Shown: piece after piece, positions 1 to 8,339 of the stretch
Layout of the letters: each line of letters begins with the position of its first letter
Position numbering within the stretch: the stretch's first letter is position 1
Assembly: GCA_964451605.1 (NCBI GenBank)
Contig: CAYVJA010000001.1
Coordinates: forward strand, 41,164 to 105,163
Direction of reading: 5' to 3'
Source of the DNA: JAQVSH01 sp964451605
Lineage (GTDB): Bacteria; Bacteroidota; Bacteroidia; Bacteroidales; UBA4181
Length of the DNA: 64,000 nucleotides
Translations under genes and position numbers: made by a program
Notes under the pieces: generated by a model
What the model was told of the DNA's origin: nothing
What the model saw: the letters and a program-made list of their open reading frames with translations, nothing else
Database searches by the model: none

Positions 1-423
1 AATCTCACCCTGCTCTTTATATAAAATGGAGCGACCCTTGAAAAAGACAAAAGCCTTTACTTTCGAACCCTCTTCCAGAAAGTTGATGGCATGCTTTAAC
101 TTAAAGTTGTAATCGTGCTCATCGGTTTGAGGACCAAAGCGAATCTCTTTTACTACCACTTTAACCGTCTTGGCCTTCAGCTCTTTCTGCTTCTTTTTAA
201 GCTGATACAGATATTTTTGATAATCAATGATCTTACAAACGGGAGGATCGGCATTCGGAGAGATCTCTACCAAATCCAACTCTAACGACTGAGCCATGCG
301 CAATGCATCAGCGATGGGGACTATCCCCTGTGTCTCGATATTGTCGCCAACCAAACGGACAAACTTCTGTCTGATTTCCTGATTGATTCTTAAGTCTTGC
401 GTTTTTTGGTTCGGATTTGCCAT
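1..423 (-). CDS. infC: Translation initiation factor IF-3 (3' part cut by window edge)
   Basis: This is the first 141 codons of IF-3, running off the window at base 1. IF-3 binds the 30S subunit, keeps it apart from 50S and proofreads initiator tRNA pairing. The translated protein has the N-terminal domain with the family signature IADALRMAQSLELDLVEISP followed by PPVCKIIDYQKY, then the lysine-rich linker and the start of the C-terminal domain (VKEIRFGPQTDEHDYNFK). The start is an ordinary ATG at 423, with an in-frame TAA ten codons upstream, so no longer form is possible; many bacteria instead use a rare AUU start here. It follows thrS after 33 bases, the usual thrS-infC order, and rpmI-rplT would be expected outside the window. 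Confidence 0.95.
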   Translation of the reverse strand, partial: MANPNQKTQDLRINQEIRQKFVRLVGDNIETQGIVPIADALRMAQSLELDLVEISPNADPPVCKIIDYQKYLYQLKKKQKELKAKTVKVVVKEIRFGPQTDEHDYNFKLKHAINFLEEGSKVKAFVFFKGRSILYKEQGEI

Positions 424-456
424 TGAATCTCTGTTGCGTGGGTACTTTTTTTACGT

Positions 457-2400
457 TTATAATGCTTCTAACTGTGAATTAACTTCGCGGAGAATAAATT
501 TGGAAAATTCGTCCAGCTTCATAACTCCCTGATCTCCTTCTCCTTGTTTTCTGACAGAAATGGTCCCGCCTGCCTCTTCTTGCTCGCCGGCAATCAATAG
601 ATAGGGAATTCTTTTCAGCTCATTATCACGAATTTTCTTCCCAATCTTTTCGTTACGGTCGTCGAGCAGGGTGCGAATATCGGCATTATTTAAAAAACTC
701 ACAACTTTTTTTGCGTAGTCGTTATATTTTTCGCTGATAGGCATCACAACAGCCTGATCGGGAGCCAGCCAAAGAGGAAATTTACCTGCGGTGTGTTCCA
801 GTAAAACTGCAACAAAACGTTCCATCGAACCGAAAGGAGCCCGATGAATCATAATGGGACGATGTTTTTGGTTATCGGCACCGGCATACTCCAGATCGAA
901 CCGTTCCGGCAGATTATAATCCACCTGAATGGTACCAAGCTGCCACTTCCGGCCAATGGCATCACGAACCATAAAATCGAGTTTCGGTCCATAAAACGCG
1001 GCTTCACCCAATTCGACAGTAGTCTGCAGCCCCTTCTCGGCAGCAGCCTCAATAATGGCTCGTTCGGCCTTCTCCCAATTTTCGTCGCTGCCAATATATT
1101 TTTCCTTATTATTGGGATCACGAAGCGAAATCTGCGCTACAAAATCCTTGAAATCCAGAGCCTTAAAGATTCGGAAGATAATATCCATTACCTTACAGAA
1201 CTCCTCCTTCAATTGATCGGGACGGCAAAAAATGTGCGCATCGTCTTGTGTAAAGGAACGCACACGAGTCAGTCCGTGAAGTTCGCCACTCTGCTCGTAG
1301 CGATATACAGTACCGAACTCGGCAAGTCGTAAGGGCAAATCTTTGTAAGAGCGGGGTTTAAATTTGTAAATCTCACAATGGTGAGGGCAGTTCATGGGTT
1401 TAAGCAGATACTCTTCTCCCTCCTGAGGCGTGTGGATGGGCTGAAATGAATCTTTTCCGTATTTGGCATAGTGCCCCGAAGTTACCCATAACTCCTTCTG
1501 ACCAATATGAGGGGTAATCACCTGTTCGTAACCGTACTCACGCTGAACTCTCTTCAGAAAATTTTCTAGACGTTCGCGAAGTTTTGCGCCACGGGGTAAC
1601 CACAAGGGGAGGCCTGCACCTACAGCCGAAGAAAAAGCAAAGAGCTCTAATTCCTTGCCCAATTTCCTGTGATCGCGCTGTTTGGCCTGTTCTAACAATT
1701 CCAGATACTCATCGAGCAACTTCTGTTTAGGGAAAGAGATACCATAAACCCGCGTCAACTGTTTCCGTTTCTCATCGCCCCTCCAGTAGGCACCGGCAAT
1801 AGCTGTGATTTTTACGGCTTTAATCTGTTCACTGTTTGGCAGATGCGGCCCGCGGCAAAGGTCGGTAAAATTTCCCTGCCTGTAAAAAGAGATGGTTCCA
1901 TCGGTGAGATCCTGAATCAGTTCCACTTTGTAAGGATCGCCCTTCTCTGTGAAGAAGCGCAATGCCTCCTCCTTCGAAACCTCTTCGCGCGAAAACTCTT
2001 GCTTCTGACGGGCCATCTCGAGCATAGTCTTCTCAATCAGAGGCAAATCGGCTTCCGTAAGGGTTTTGCCTTCACCCAGATCTATATCATAATAGAATCC
2101 GTTTTCAATGGCCGGTCCAATACCAAAACGGGTACCGGGAAAGAGCTGTTCGATGGCTCCTGCCAGGAGGTGTGAAGAGGAGTGCCAAAAGGCATGCTTT
2201 CCCTCAGCATCTTCCCACTTGTGCAAAACAAGCGTAGCATCTTCGAGAATCGGGGTTTTCAAATCGGTAACAACGCCATTTACTGTAGCGGCCAGAACCT
2301 CTTCGGCCAGTTTTCTGGAGATACTTTTGGCGATATCAAGTGGCGAAACGCCCTTTTCGAATGCTTTACTATTGCCGTCGGGAAAGGTAATTTGTATCAT
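457..2400 (-). CDS. thrS: Threonyl-tRNA synthetase
   Basis: Charges tRNA-Thr with threonine in the cytoplasm. At 647 residues it is full length. It has an N-terminal TGS domain (about residues 1-61), the second additional (editing) domain with its metal-binding HSSSH motif near residue 73, the class II catalytic core with NCPHHCEIYK (zinc-binding region), motif 2 (TVYRYEQSGELHGLTRVR) and motif 3 (APFGSMERFVAVLLEH), and a C-terminal anticodon-binding domain. The ATG at 2400 begins the TGS domain directly. No T-box or leader peptide is visible upstream. It is probably co-transcribed with infC from a promoter in the 2401-2650 divergent region. Confidence 0.98.
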   Translation of the reverse strand: MIQITFPDGNSKAFEKGVSPLDIAKSISRKLAEEVLAATVNGVVTDLKTPILEDATLVLHKWEDAEGKHAFWHSSSHLLAGAIEQLFPGTRFGIGPAIENGFYYDIDLGEGKTLTEADLPLIEKTMLEMARQKQEFSREEVSKEEALRFFTEKGDPYKVELIQDLTDGTISFYRQGNFTDLCRGPHLPNSEQIKAVKITAIAGAYWRGDEKRKQLTRVYGISFPKQKLLDEYLELLEQAKQRDHRKLGKELELFAFSSAVGAGLPLWLPRGAKLRERLENFLKRVQREYGYEQVITPHIGQKELWVTSGHYAKYGKDSFQPIHTPQEGEEYLLKPMNCPHHCEIYKFKPRSYKDLPLRLAEFGTVYRYEQSGELHGLTRVRSFTQDDAHIFCRPDQLKEEFCKVMDIIFRIFKALDFKDFVAQISLRDPNNKEKYIGSDENWEKAERAIIEAAAEKGLQTTVELGEAAFYGPKLDFMVRDAIGRKWQLGTIQVDYNLPERFDLEYAGADNQKHRPIMIHRAPFGSMERFVAVLLEHTAGKFPLWLAPDQAVVMPISEKYNDYAKKVVSFLNNADIRTLLDDRNEKIGKKIRDNELKRIPYLLIAGEQEEAGGTISVRKQGEGDQGVMKLDEFSKFILREVNSQLEAL

Positions 2401-2461
2401 AGTAGGTTAGATTATCATTTTGGAAAGCGAACCAAGGTAGAAGGCCCGATTCTGAACGGCC

Positions 2462-2469
2462 CAAAGATA
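2462..2469 (-). promoter_or_regulatory. Putative thrS-infC promoter, -7 element only
   Basis: Read on the minus strand this is TATCTTTG, a match to the Bacteroidota -7 consensus TAnnTTTG, about 62 bases before the thrS ATG. No good TTTG -33 box is seen at the usual distance, so the call rests on the -7 element and its position. Confidence 0.5.
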
Positions 2470-2548
2470 GGTAAAAAATGTGATTTGTATCCTTTGGGGA
2501 AGGGCCGGAAGGGGGCCTTTCTTTAACGTGATTAAACGAATATTAACA

Positions 2549-2578
2549 TTTGTTAACATTCCAATCTTATTATCTTTG
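2549..2578 (+). promoter_or_regulatory. Promoter of the moxR-bat operon
   Basis: A -33 TTTG at 2549-2552 and a -7 TATCTTTG at 2571-2578 are separated by 18 bp, matching the Bacteroidota housekeeping sigma consensus. It lies about 70 bases upstream of the MoxR start. The rest of the 2401-2650 intergenic stretch shows nothing else recognisable. Confidence 0.8.
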
Positions 2579-2650
2579 CAACGCTTTGACCAAAATCGGG
2601 TCTGAAGCCCGGTTTGACAATACTAATTACTGTTCAAAACTTTTCTATAG

Positions 2651-3646
2651 ATGAATGAAGCTGTGAATATCAAAGAATTGAATGAAAGGATTCAATTGGA
2701 GAGTGCCTTTGTCGATCTCATCTCAATGGAGATCAAGAAGGTGATTGTGGGCCAGAAGCATCTGGTGGAGAGTCTGCTCATCGGATTGCTTTCGGACGGA
2801 CATGTGCTACTGGAAGGCGTCCCCGGACTGGCCAAAACTTTGGCCATTAAAACCCTGGCCGACACGATCAAAGCCCGTTTCAGCAGAATACAGTTTACCC
2901 CCGATCTCCTTCCGGCCGATCTGCTGGGTACCATGATTTACAGCCAGAAAAACGAGGAGTTCCAGGTGAAGAAGGGCCCTGTTTTTGCCAACTTTATCCT
3001 GGCCGACGAGATCAACCGTTCGCCAGCCAAAGTCCAGAGTGCGCTTTTAGAGGCTATGCAAGAGAAGCAGGTAACCATCGGAACCCAGACCTATCCGCTC
3101 GAAAGCCCTTTTCTGGTGCTGGCCACTCAAAATCCCATCGAACAGGAGGGAACCTATCCCTTGCCGGAAGCACAGGTCGACCGCTTTATGCTGAAAGTGG
3201 TGATTACCTATCCGCAAAAAGAGGAAGAACGGCTTATCCTCCGGCAGAATCTGGCAGCTACGTTTCCTGCGCCCAATGCCATCCTTTCGCCTGCCGATAT
3301 CCTTAAAGCCCGTGAAGTGGTTAAGGAGGTCTATATGGACGAAAAAATTGAAAAATACATTCTCGACCTGGTCTTCGCTACCCGTTTCCCGGGCGAATAT
3401 AAGCTCGAAAAATTTCTGCCCATGATTGGTTACGGTGCATCGCCCAGAGCCAGCATTAGTCTGGCAAAAGCCAGCAAAGCCTATGCTTTTATCAGACGTC
3501 GGGGATATGTGATTCCGGAGGATGTGCGAGCCGTATGTTTTGATGTGCTTCGCCACCGTATCGGGCTTACCTACGAAGCCGAAGCCGAAGGAATTACCAC
3601 CGAGCAGGTCATTACCGAAATTGTGAATGCTGTCGAGGTTCCTTAG
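2651..3646 (+). CDS. MoxR-family AAA+ ATPase of the Bat cluster
   Basis: A 331-residue MoxR AAA+ ATPase. MoxR proteins act as chaperone-like ATPases working with von Willebrand A (VWA) domain partners. The Walker A motif GVPGLAKT is at residues 56-63 and Walker B (ILADEINR) near 116-123, followed by a sensor region (LATQNPIEQEGTYPLPEAQVDRF) typical of the family. It is the first gene of a run of seven same-strand genes (MoxR, DUF58, membrane protein, BatA, BatBC, BatD, BatE) with tiny gaps or overlaps, so all are probably one transcript from the promoter at 2549-2578. The role in aerotolerance or stress resistance comes from work on Bacteroides and Leptospira bat genes; the molecular function is not settled. 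Confidence 0.95.
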   Translation: MNEAVNIKELNERIQLESAFVDLISMEIKKVIVGQKHLVESLLIGLLSDGHVLLEGVPGLAKTLAIKTLADTIKARFSRIQFTPDLLPADLLGTMIYSQKNEEFQVKKGPVFANFILADEINRSPAKVQSALLEAMQEKQVTIGTQTYPLESPFLVLATQNPIEQEGTYPLPEAQVDRFMLKVVITYPQKEEERLILRQNLAATFPAPNAILSPADILKAREVVKEVYMDEKIEKYILDLVFATRFPGEYKLEKFLPMIGYGASPRASISLAKASKAYAFIRRRGYVIPEDVRAVCFDVLRHRIGLTYEAEAEGITTEQVITEIVNAVEVP

Positions 3647-3667
3647 TCATCACCCATTTGTGTTACT

Positions 3668-4537
3668 ATGGATTCGAACGAGTTACTATCAAAAGTTCGC
3701 AAAATCGAGATAAAAACACGCGGACTTACCAACCAGATTTTCGCGGGCGAGTATCACTCTGCCTACAAGGGGCGTGGTATGGCGTTCAGCGAGGTGCGAG
3801 CTTACCAGTATGGCGATGACATCAGGAATATCGACTGGAATGTAACTGCCCGGTTCCGCAGCCCGTATATTAAGGTGTTCGAAGAGGAGAGGGAGTTAAC
3901 AGTTATGTTGCTGATTGATGTCAGTGGTTCGGGGCAGACCGGATCGCGTCTCAGGTTGAAAAGATCGTTAATGGCCGAAATCGCTGCAGTGCTCTCCTTC
4001 TCTGCCATTCAGAACAACGACAAAGTGGGCGTCATTTTTTTCAGCGACCAGATTGAGAAATTTATCCCGCCAAAAAAAGGGCGCCAACACATCCTGCGGG
4101 TAATCAGTGAAGTTATCCATATCGAACCGCAGCATAGCCGTACCGACCTGTCGGTTGCGCTTCAGTATCTGACCAATGCCATCAAAAAAAGGAGTACTGC
4201 GTTTATTCTGTCCGACTTTCTCACTCCGCCATTCGAACAGGCGCTCCGCATAGCAGGCAGAAAGCATGACATCGCAGCACTCAGAGTGTTCGACACCCGC
4301 GAATCGGAGTTGCCCTCGTTGGGATTAATGAAGGTACGTGATGCAGAAAGTGGCGACACGCGCTGGGTAGATACTTCGAGTGCACAGGTTCGTCGTGCCT
4401 ACACCTCCTGGTGGCACAACAGACAACAAGAGTTGAACGATCTGTTCACCCGTTGCGGCACCGATTACTGTATGTTACGAACCGACGAGGATTATGTAAA
4501 AACCCTGATTTCTCTCTTTAAAAAACGTTCTCTATGA
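3668..4537 (+). CDS. DUF58 domain protein (VWA-like partner of MoxR)
   Basis: A 289-residue DUF58 protein, normally encoded next to moxR. The family signature YQYGDDIRNIDWNVTAR is at about residues 47-62. A VWA-like fold follows with the metal-binding start DVSGSG near residue 84, and threonine and aspartate positions further on (SDFLTPP). There is no signal peptide or membrane segment, so it is likely cytosolic and recruited to the membrane through its neighbours. It starts 22 bases after moxR, and its TGA overlaps the next gene's start (ATGA at 4534-4537), a sign of translational coupling. Confidence 0.93.
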   Translation: MDSNELLSKVRKIEIKTRGLTNQIFAGEYHSAYKGRGMAFSEVRAYQYGDDIRNIDWNVTARFRSPYIKVFEEERELTVMLLIDVSGSGQTGSRLRLKRSLMAEIAAVLSFSAIQNNDKVGVIFFSDQIEKFIPPKKGRQHILRVISEVIHIEPQHSRTDLSVALQYLTNAIKKRSTAFILSDFLTPPFEQALRIAGRKHDIAALRVFDTRESELPSLGLMKVRDAESGDTRWVDTSSAQVRRAYTSWWHNRQQELNDLFTRCGTDYCMLRTDEDYVKTLISLFKKRSL

Positions 4538-5538
4538 AACAGTATATCAACCATATACTTCTTCCTGGGGTTCTATTTTTTACGGTAATGGGAGTTTCTG
4601 CACAGACCTCCGGATTGTCCAAACCTTCAGCGCCCGCTTATTCTGCCTCTGTTTCGCTCCCTGCCGATAGTGCAACGATTGGAGAGACTTTTTCTATGTG
4701 GCTTGATGTGCAATTTCCCGAAGGTGTGGTGGCCACTCTGCCGGCACCGGGCGATTCGTTGCGGCAACATATAGAAATATTGCAGGCCGAACTTGCCGAT
4801 TCGGCGCAACAGGCCGATGGAAGAGAGCATCTCAGAATGCACTACTCACTGATTGCTCTGGATAGCGGAGATTTTGTCCTTTCGCCCCGGGTATTGTTTC
4901 GAAATGGTACTGTTTTCGATACACTGTATGCTAACCCTGCCGCGGTTCGCGTCTCTCTGGCTCCCGCCGATTCTACAGGAACCCTTCGCGACATCAAACC
5001 TATCTATAGAATACCCCTCACCGTGAACGAGGTGTTGCCCTGGCTGCTGTTGCTTCTTCTTATTTCCGGGCTGGTTTGGTTAGTAATCCGATGGATCCGC
5101 AGAGCCCGGCGCCGTGAGCCGATTTTCGGAAACGCGAAACCCATTCTGCCGCCTCACCTGGAGGCATTGCGGAAACTGGACCTACTCCGACAGGAGAAGC
5201 TCTGGCAGGAGGGGCAAACAAAAGCCTTCTATACCCGCCTCACCGATATTATCAGAGAGTATCTTGATAACCGTTTCGGACTCTCCTCCAGAGAGCAGGT
5301 TACCCGCGAAATTCTCGCTTCGTTGCGGGCTACGGGATTCGAGAACAACTTACTGATCAATCGATTAGAGTATATCTTTTCCATTGCCGATATGGTAAAA
5401 TTTGCCAAAGCCATTCCTTTAGCCGATGAGAACGATACGGCACTGCTGAATGCCTATTTCTTTGTGAACAATACTCAACCCCAACGAGAGGGGGTAACCG
5501 ACGAAGTAACCGGTTTGGAAAATACAAAAACAGAATAA
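4534..5538 (+). CDS. Membrane protein of the Bat cluster (DUF4381-like)
   Basis: A 334-residue protein with an N-terminal signal peptide ending near VSAQ (residue 23), an extracytoplasmic domain of about 140 residues, one strong membrane segment (LPWLLLLLLISGLVWLVIRWI, roughly residues 169-189) and a cytosolic C-terminal helical domain beginning at the basic RRARRREP stretch. The layout (beta-rich outer part, one TM, then a helical tail with LREYLDNRFGL-like sequence) matches the DUF4381-like component found between DUF58 and VWA genes in Bacteroidota bat loci. The name is by position and architecture. Its ATG overlaps the stop of the DUF58 gene and BatA begins one base after its stop. Confidence 0.8.
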   Translation: MKQYINHILLPGVLFFTVMGVSAQTSGLSKPSAPAYSASVSLPADSATIGETFSMWLDVQFPEGVVATLPAPGDSLRQHIEILQAELADSAQQADGREHLRMHYSLIALDSGDFVLSPRVLFRNGTVFDTLYANPAAVRVSLAPADSTGTLRDIKPIYRIPLTVNEVLPWLLLLLLISGLVWLVIRWIRRARRREPIFGNAKPILPPHLEALRKLDLLRQEKLWQEGQTKAFYTRLTDIIREYLDNRFGLSSREQVTREILASLRATGFENNLLINRLEYIFSIADMVKFAKAIPLADENDTALLNAYFFVNNTQPQREGVTDEVTGLENTKTE

Positions 5539-5539
5539 T

Positions 5540-6532
5540 ATGGATCAGTTGGTATTTGCAAATCCTTCCTGGTTCTGGCTCTTCATTGGGTGGTTTCTCC
5601 TGATTGTCTGGTATCTGTTCAGGCATCGCTCACTAACCCCGTATGTTCGTGTCTCTTCGCTCGAAAGTTTTCAGGCTGCAGGAACTACCCTCCGAACCCG
5701 GATGCGACATATTCTCTTTATATGCAGGATGATGGCCATGGCTGCAGGCATTGTGCTTCTGGCCAGACCTCAGAAAGCCAATCAGTGGCAGAGTATCGAT
5801 ACGGAAGGTATAGACATTATGCTGACACTCGACATTTCGGGCAGTATGCTGGCACGCGACTTTCAGCCCGACCGTCTGGAAGCAGCTAAGGAGGTGGCTA
5901 CGCAATTTATTGCCGGCCGCGAAAACGACAGGATAGGAATGGTGGTTTTCAGCGGCGAGAGTTTTACGCAATGTCCTTTAACCTCCGACCATGCGGTTCT
6001 GATTAACCTGATGCAAGGGATAAAAAGCGGTATGATCAACGACGGCACAGCTATCGGTCTCGGACTTGCCAACGCGGTGGACAGAATCCGTGAGAGCAGC
6101 GCCAAAAGCAAAGTGATTATTCTTCTCACCGATGGCGTAAACAATGCCGGATCGATCGATCCCGTAACGGCTGCCGAAATTGCAAAAACCTTTAATATCA
6201 GAGTATATACCATTGGAGTGGGAACGGAGGGTACGGCTCCCTATCCCGTACAGACTCCGTTTGGTATTCAGATGCAACCTATGGAGGTTCAGATTGATGA
6301 GGCTGTACTGCAACAAGTAGCTTCGCTTACCGGCGGAAGCTATTTCAGAGCTACCGATAACGAAAAATTGCAGGAGATTTACGCGGAAATCGATAAAATG
6401 GAAAAATCGATTGTGAGCGTACGTGAGCACAAAAAAAAGGAGGAACTCTATTTTCCCTTTGCTATGGCTCTCGTGGTTTTGCTGATGTGCGAAATCGGAT
6501 TTCGATATACCTGGTTAAGAACCATTCCTTAA
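5540..6532 (+). CDS. batA: BatA, membrane VWA-domain protein
   Basis: A 330-residue inner-membrane protein with an N-terminal hydrophobic segment pair (residues about 8-27 and 61-77), a VWA domain with an intact MIDAS motif (LDISGSM, near residue 95, with later T and D positions in IILLTDGVNNAG), and a C-terminal membrane helix (YFPFAMALVVLLMCEIGF). BatA and BatB are thought to form a membrane complex under MoxR control; in Bacteroides fragilis the bat operon contributes to oxygen tolerance. It sits one base after the preceding gene and 19 bases before batBC. Confidence 0.93.
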   Translation: MDQLVFANPSWFWLFIGWFLLIVWYLFRHRSLTPYVRVSSLESFQAAGTTLRTRMRHILFICRMMAMAAGIVLLARPQKANQWQSIDTEGIDIMLTLDISGSMLARDFQPDRLEAAKEVATQFIAGRENDRIGMVVFSGESFTQCPLTSDHAVLINLMQGIKSGMINDGTAIGLGLANAVDRIRESSAKSKVIILLTDGVNNAGSIDPVTAAEIAKTFNIRVYTIGVGTEGTAPYPVQTPFGIQMQPMEVQIDEAVLQQVASLTGGSYFRATDNEKLQEIYAEIDKMEKSIVSVREHKKKEELYFPFAMALVVLLMCEIGFRYTWLRTIP

Positions 6533-6551
6533 ATAGATAAAATAACCGATT

Positions 6552-8333
6552 ATGTTTCGCTTCGAACATATTGACTATTTATGGGCATTGGCCTTACTGC
6601 CCCTATTTCTGCTCTTCTTCATTTTGATGATGCGGATGCGTCGCGCTCGTATGCAACAATATGCCGATCCGGAATTGATGGCAATTCTGGCTCCGGAAGT
6701 CTCGAACGGAAGAGCTGTGGTGAAATTCCTTCTTATTGTACTTGCATTTGCCTGCATGATTATCGCCCTTGCCGGCCCGATGATAGGTTCAAGGCTCCAG
6801 GAGGTAAAGCGAAAAGGGGTAGAGATCATGGCACTTCTCGATGTTTCGAACAGCATGATGGCTCAGGATATTCAGCCCAGCAGACTGGAGCGCTCTCGGC
6901 AGGCACTCTCAAAGATGACCGAACGGTTGGTCGATGACAAGCTGGGGCTGATTGTCTTTGCCGGAGAGGCGTACATTCAACTGCCCATTACCACCGACTA
7001 CGTGTCGGCACGCATGTTTCTGTCGTCTCTTCGTCCCGATTGGGTTCCTGTGCAGGGAACTGCGATTGGAGCCGCCATTCGCCTGGCAACGCGCTCTTTT
7101 TCGCCTGAAACCGAAGCCGGGAAAGCCATCATTATTCTTACCGATGGAGAAAATCATGAGGATGATGCGGTCGCGGCTGCAACAGCGGCTTCGGAGGCGG
7201 GTATCACCGTTCACGTGATCGGTGTAGGGCTTCCTGAAGGAGCTCCGGTTCCCCTTTCCGGACAAGCGAATAACAGCGGTTCGCAGGAATTTATGCGCGA
7301 TAGAGAGGGAAATGTAGTGATCAGCAAATTGAACGAACAACTATTGAGGCAGATTGCTACTGCAGGAAAAGGTATCTTCGTGCGATCGAATCAGGCGCAG
7401 GTGGGTTTAAACACCCTCTTCTCAGAAATAGAAAACATGGAAAAGGGTACATTTCAATCGATTGTGTATGCCGACTACGAACCGGTCTATCGTTGGCCGG
7501 CGGGTATTGCCCTGCTACTTCTCCTGATTGAGCTACTCATCTCTTCGCGAAAAAGAGCCGGAAGCAAACTCTCCTTATGGGGTAAGTTCTGGCCGGCAAC
7601 CCTGATTCTGCTTCTTTTTTCGCCATCGATCGATGCACAAAATGTAAAACAACAGCTTCGGGAAGGGAATCGTTTGTACGAAAAAGGTAAATTTGCCGAA
7701 GCCGAAGTCTCTTATCGCAAGGGGCTCGAACAAGAGAGTCTTTCGTTCGAGGGAGCCTACAATCTGGGAAATGCCCTCTATAAGCAAGAGCGTTTTCAAG
7801 AGGCGCAAGACCATTTCGAAACCCTTGCCGAAGGAGAACAGGATGCTGCGAAAAGAGCCCGTCTGAATTTCAACCTAGGTAACTCTCTGTTTAAGAACAA
7901 TAAATTGCAGGAAAGCGCCGACGCCTTTCGAAAGGCACTTCGCGATGCTCCGGGCGACAAGGATGCACAGCACAACCTTTCTGAGGTGCTCCGACAATTA
8001 AAAGCACAACAGGAACAGCAAAAACAGGATCAAAAACAAGATCAACAGCAAAATCAGGACCAACAACAACAACAAGATCAAAATCAGGATCAACAGAATA
8101 AACAGGATCAGCAAGACCAGGATAGGAAGCAAAATCAGGATCAGAACAATCAGGATAATAAAGATAAACAGGAAGAGAAACAGCAGGGTGGTCAACAAAG
8201 CCCGCAGCAAATCTCGCCCGAAGACGCCAGACGTCTTCTAGAGGCGCTCCGGCAAGACGAGAAGGAGACGCTCGATAAGTTGCAGAAACAGAATCGGACA
8301 GCCGAAAAGGTACAGATAGAGAAAAACTGGTAA
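6552..8333 (+). CDS. batB: BatB-BatC fusion: VWA domain plus TPR protein
   Basis: One 593-residue reading frame holds what are usually two proteins. Residues 1-340 are BatB: N-terminal hydrophobic segments, a VWA domain with MIDAS motif DVSNS at 97-101 and TDGENHED later, and a C-terminal membrane helix at about 315-331. A short basic loop (SRKRAGSK) follows, then a second hydrophobic stretch (about 346-361) that ends SIDAQ and looks like the cleaved signal peptide of a stand-alone BatC without its own start. Residues 365-480 are TPR repeats (BatC), and the tail from about 486 to 546 is an extreme Gln/Asp/Lys-rich low-complexity region. If both hydrophobic stretches span the membrane, the TPR part would sit on the periplasmic side. 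No frameshift or stop separates the halves. Confidence 0.9.
   Translation: MFRFEHIDYLWALALLPLFLLFFILMMRMRRARMQQYADPELMAILAPEVSNGRAVVKFLLIVLAFACMIIALAGPMIGSRLQEVKRKGVEIMALLDVSNSMMAQDIQPSRLERSRQALSKMTERLVDDKLGLIVFAGEAYIQLPITTDYVSARMFLSSLRPDWVPVQGTAIGAAIRLATRSFSPETEAGKAIIILTDGENHEDDAVAAATAASEAGITVHVIGVGLPEGAPVPLSGQANNSGSQEFMRDREGNVVISKLNEQLLRQIATAGKGIFVRSNQAQVGLNTLFSEIENMEKGTFQSIVYADYEPVYRWPAGIALLLLLIELLISSRKRAGSKLSLWGKFWPATLILLLFSPSIDAQNVKQQLREGNRLYEKGKFAEAEVSYRKGLEQESLSFEGAYNLGNALYKQERFQEAQDHFETLAEGEQDAAKRARLNFNLGNSLFKNNKLQESADAFRKALRDAPGDKDAQHNLSEVLRQLKAQQEQQKQDQKQDQQQNQDQQQQQDQNQDQQNKQDQQDQDRKQNQDQNNQDNKDKQEEKQQGGQQSPQQISPEDARRLLEALRQDEKETLDKLQKQNRTAEKVQIEKNW
8008..8190 (+). repeat. Low-complexity CAA/CAG/GAT/AAA codon repeat inside batBC
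   Basis: About 180 bases built from irregular repeats of units such as aaacaggatcaa and caaaatcag, encoding the Gln/Asp/Lys/Asn-rich tail of the BatB-BatC fusion. Because codons vary, this is an imperfect repeat, but it is still prone to slippage. The opposite strand reads as a leucine/isoleucine-rich frame, which is an artefact. Confidence 0.85.
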
Positions 8334-8339
8334 GAAAGT

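Noticed and set aside
2401..2650. T-box or leader peptide ahead of thrS
   Set aside because: No T-box core (NTGGNACC-like) and no Thr-rich small frame found.
7998..8210. 70-residue Leu/Ile-rich, seemingly membrane protein on the minus strand
   Set aside because: It is the antisense of the Gln/Asp/Lys repeat in batBC; composition is a by-product of the repeat.
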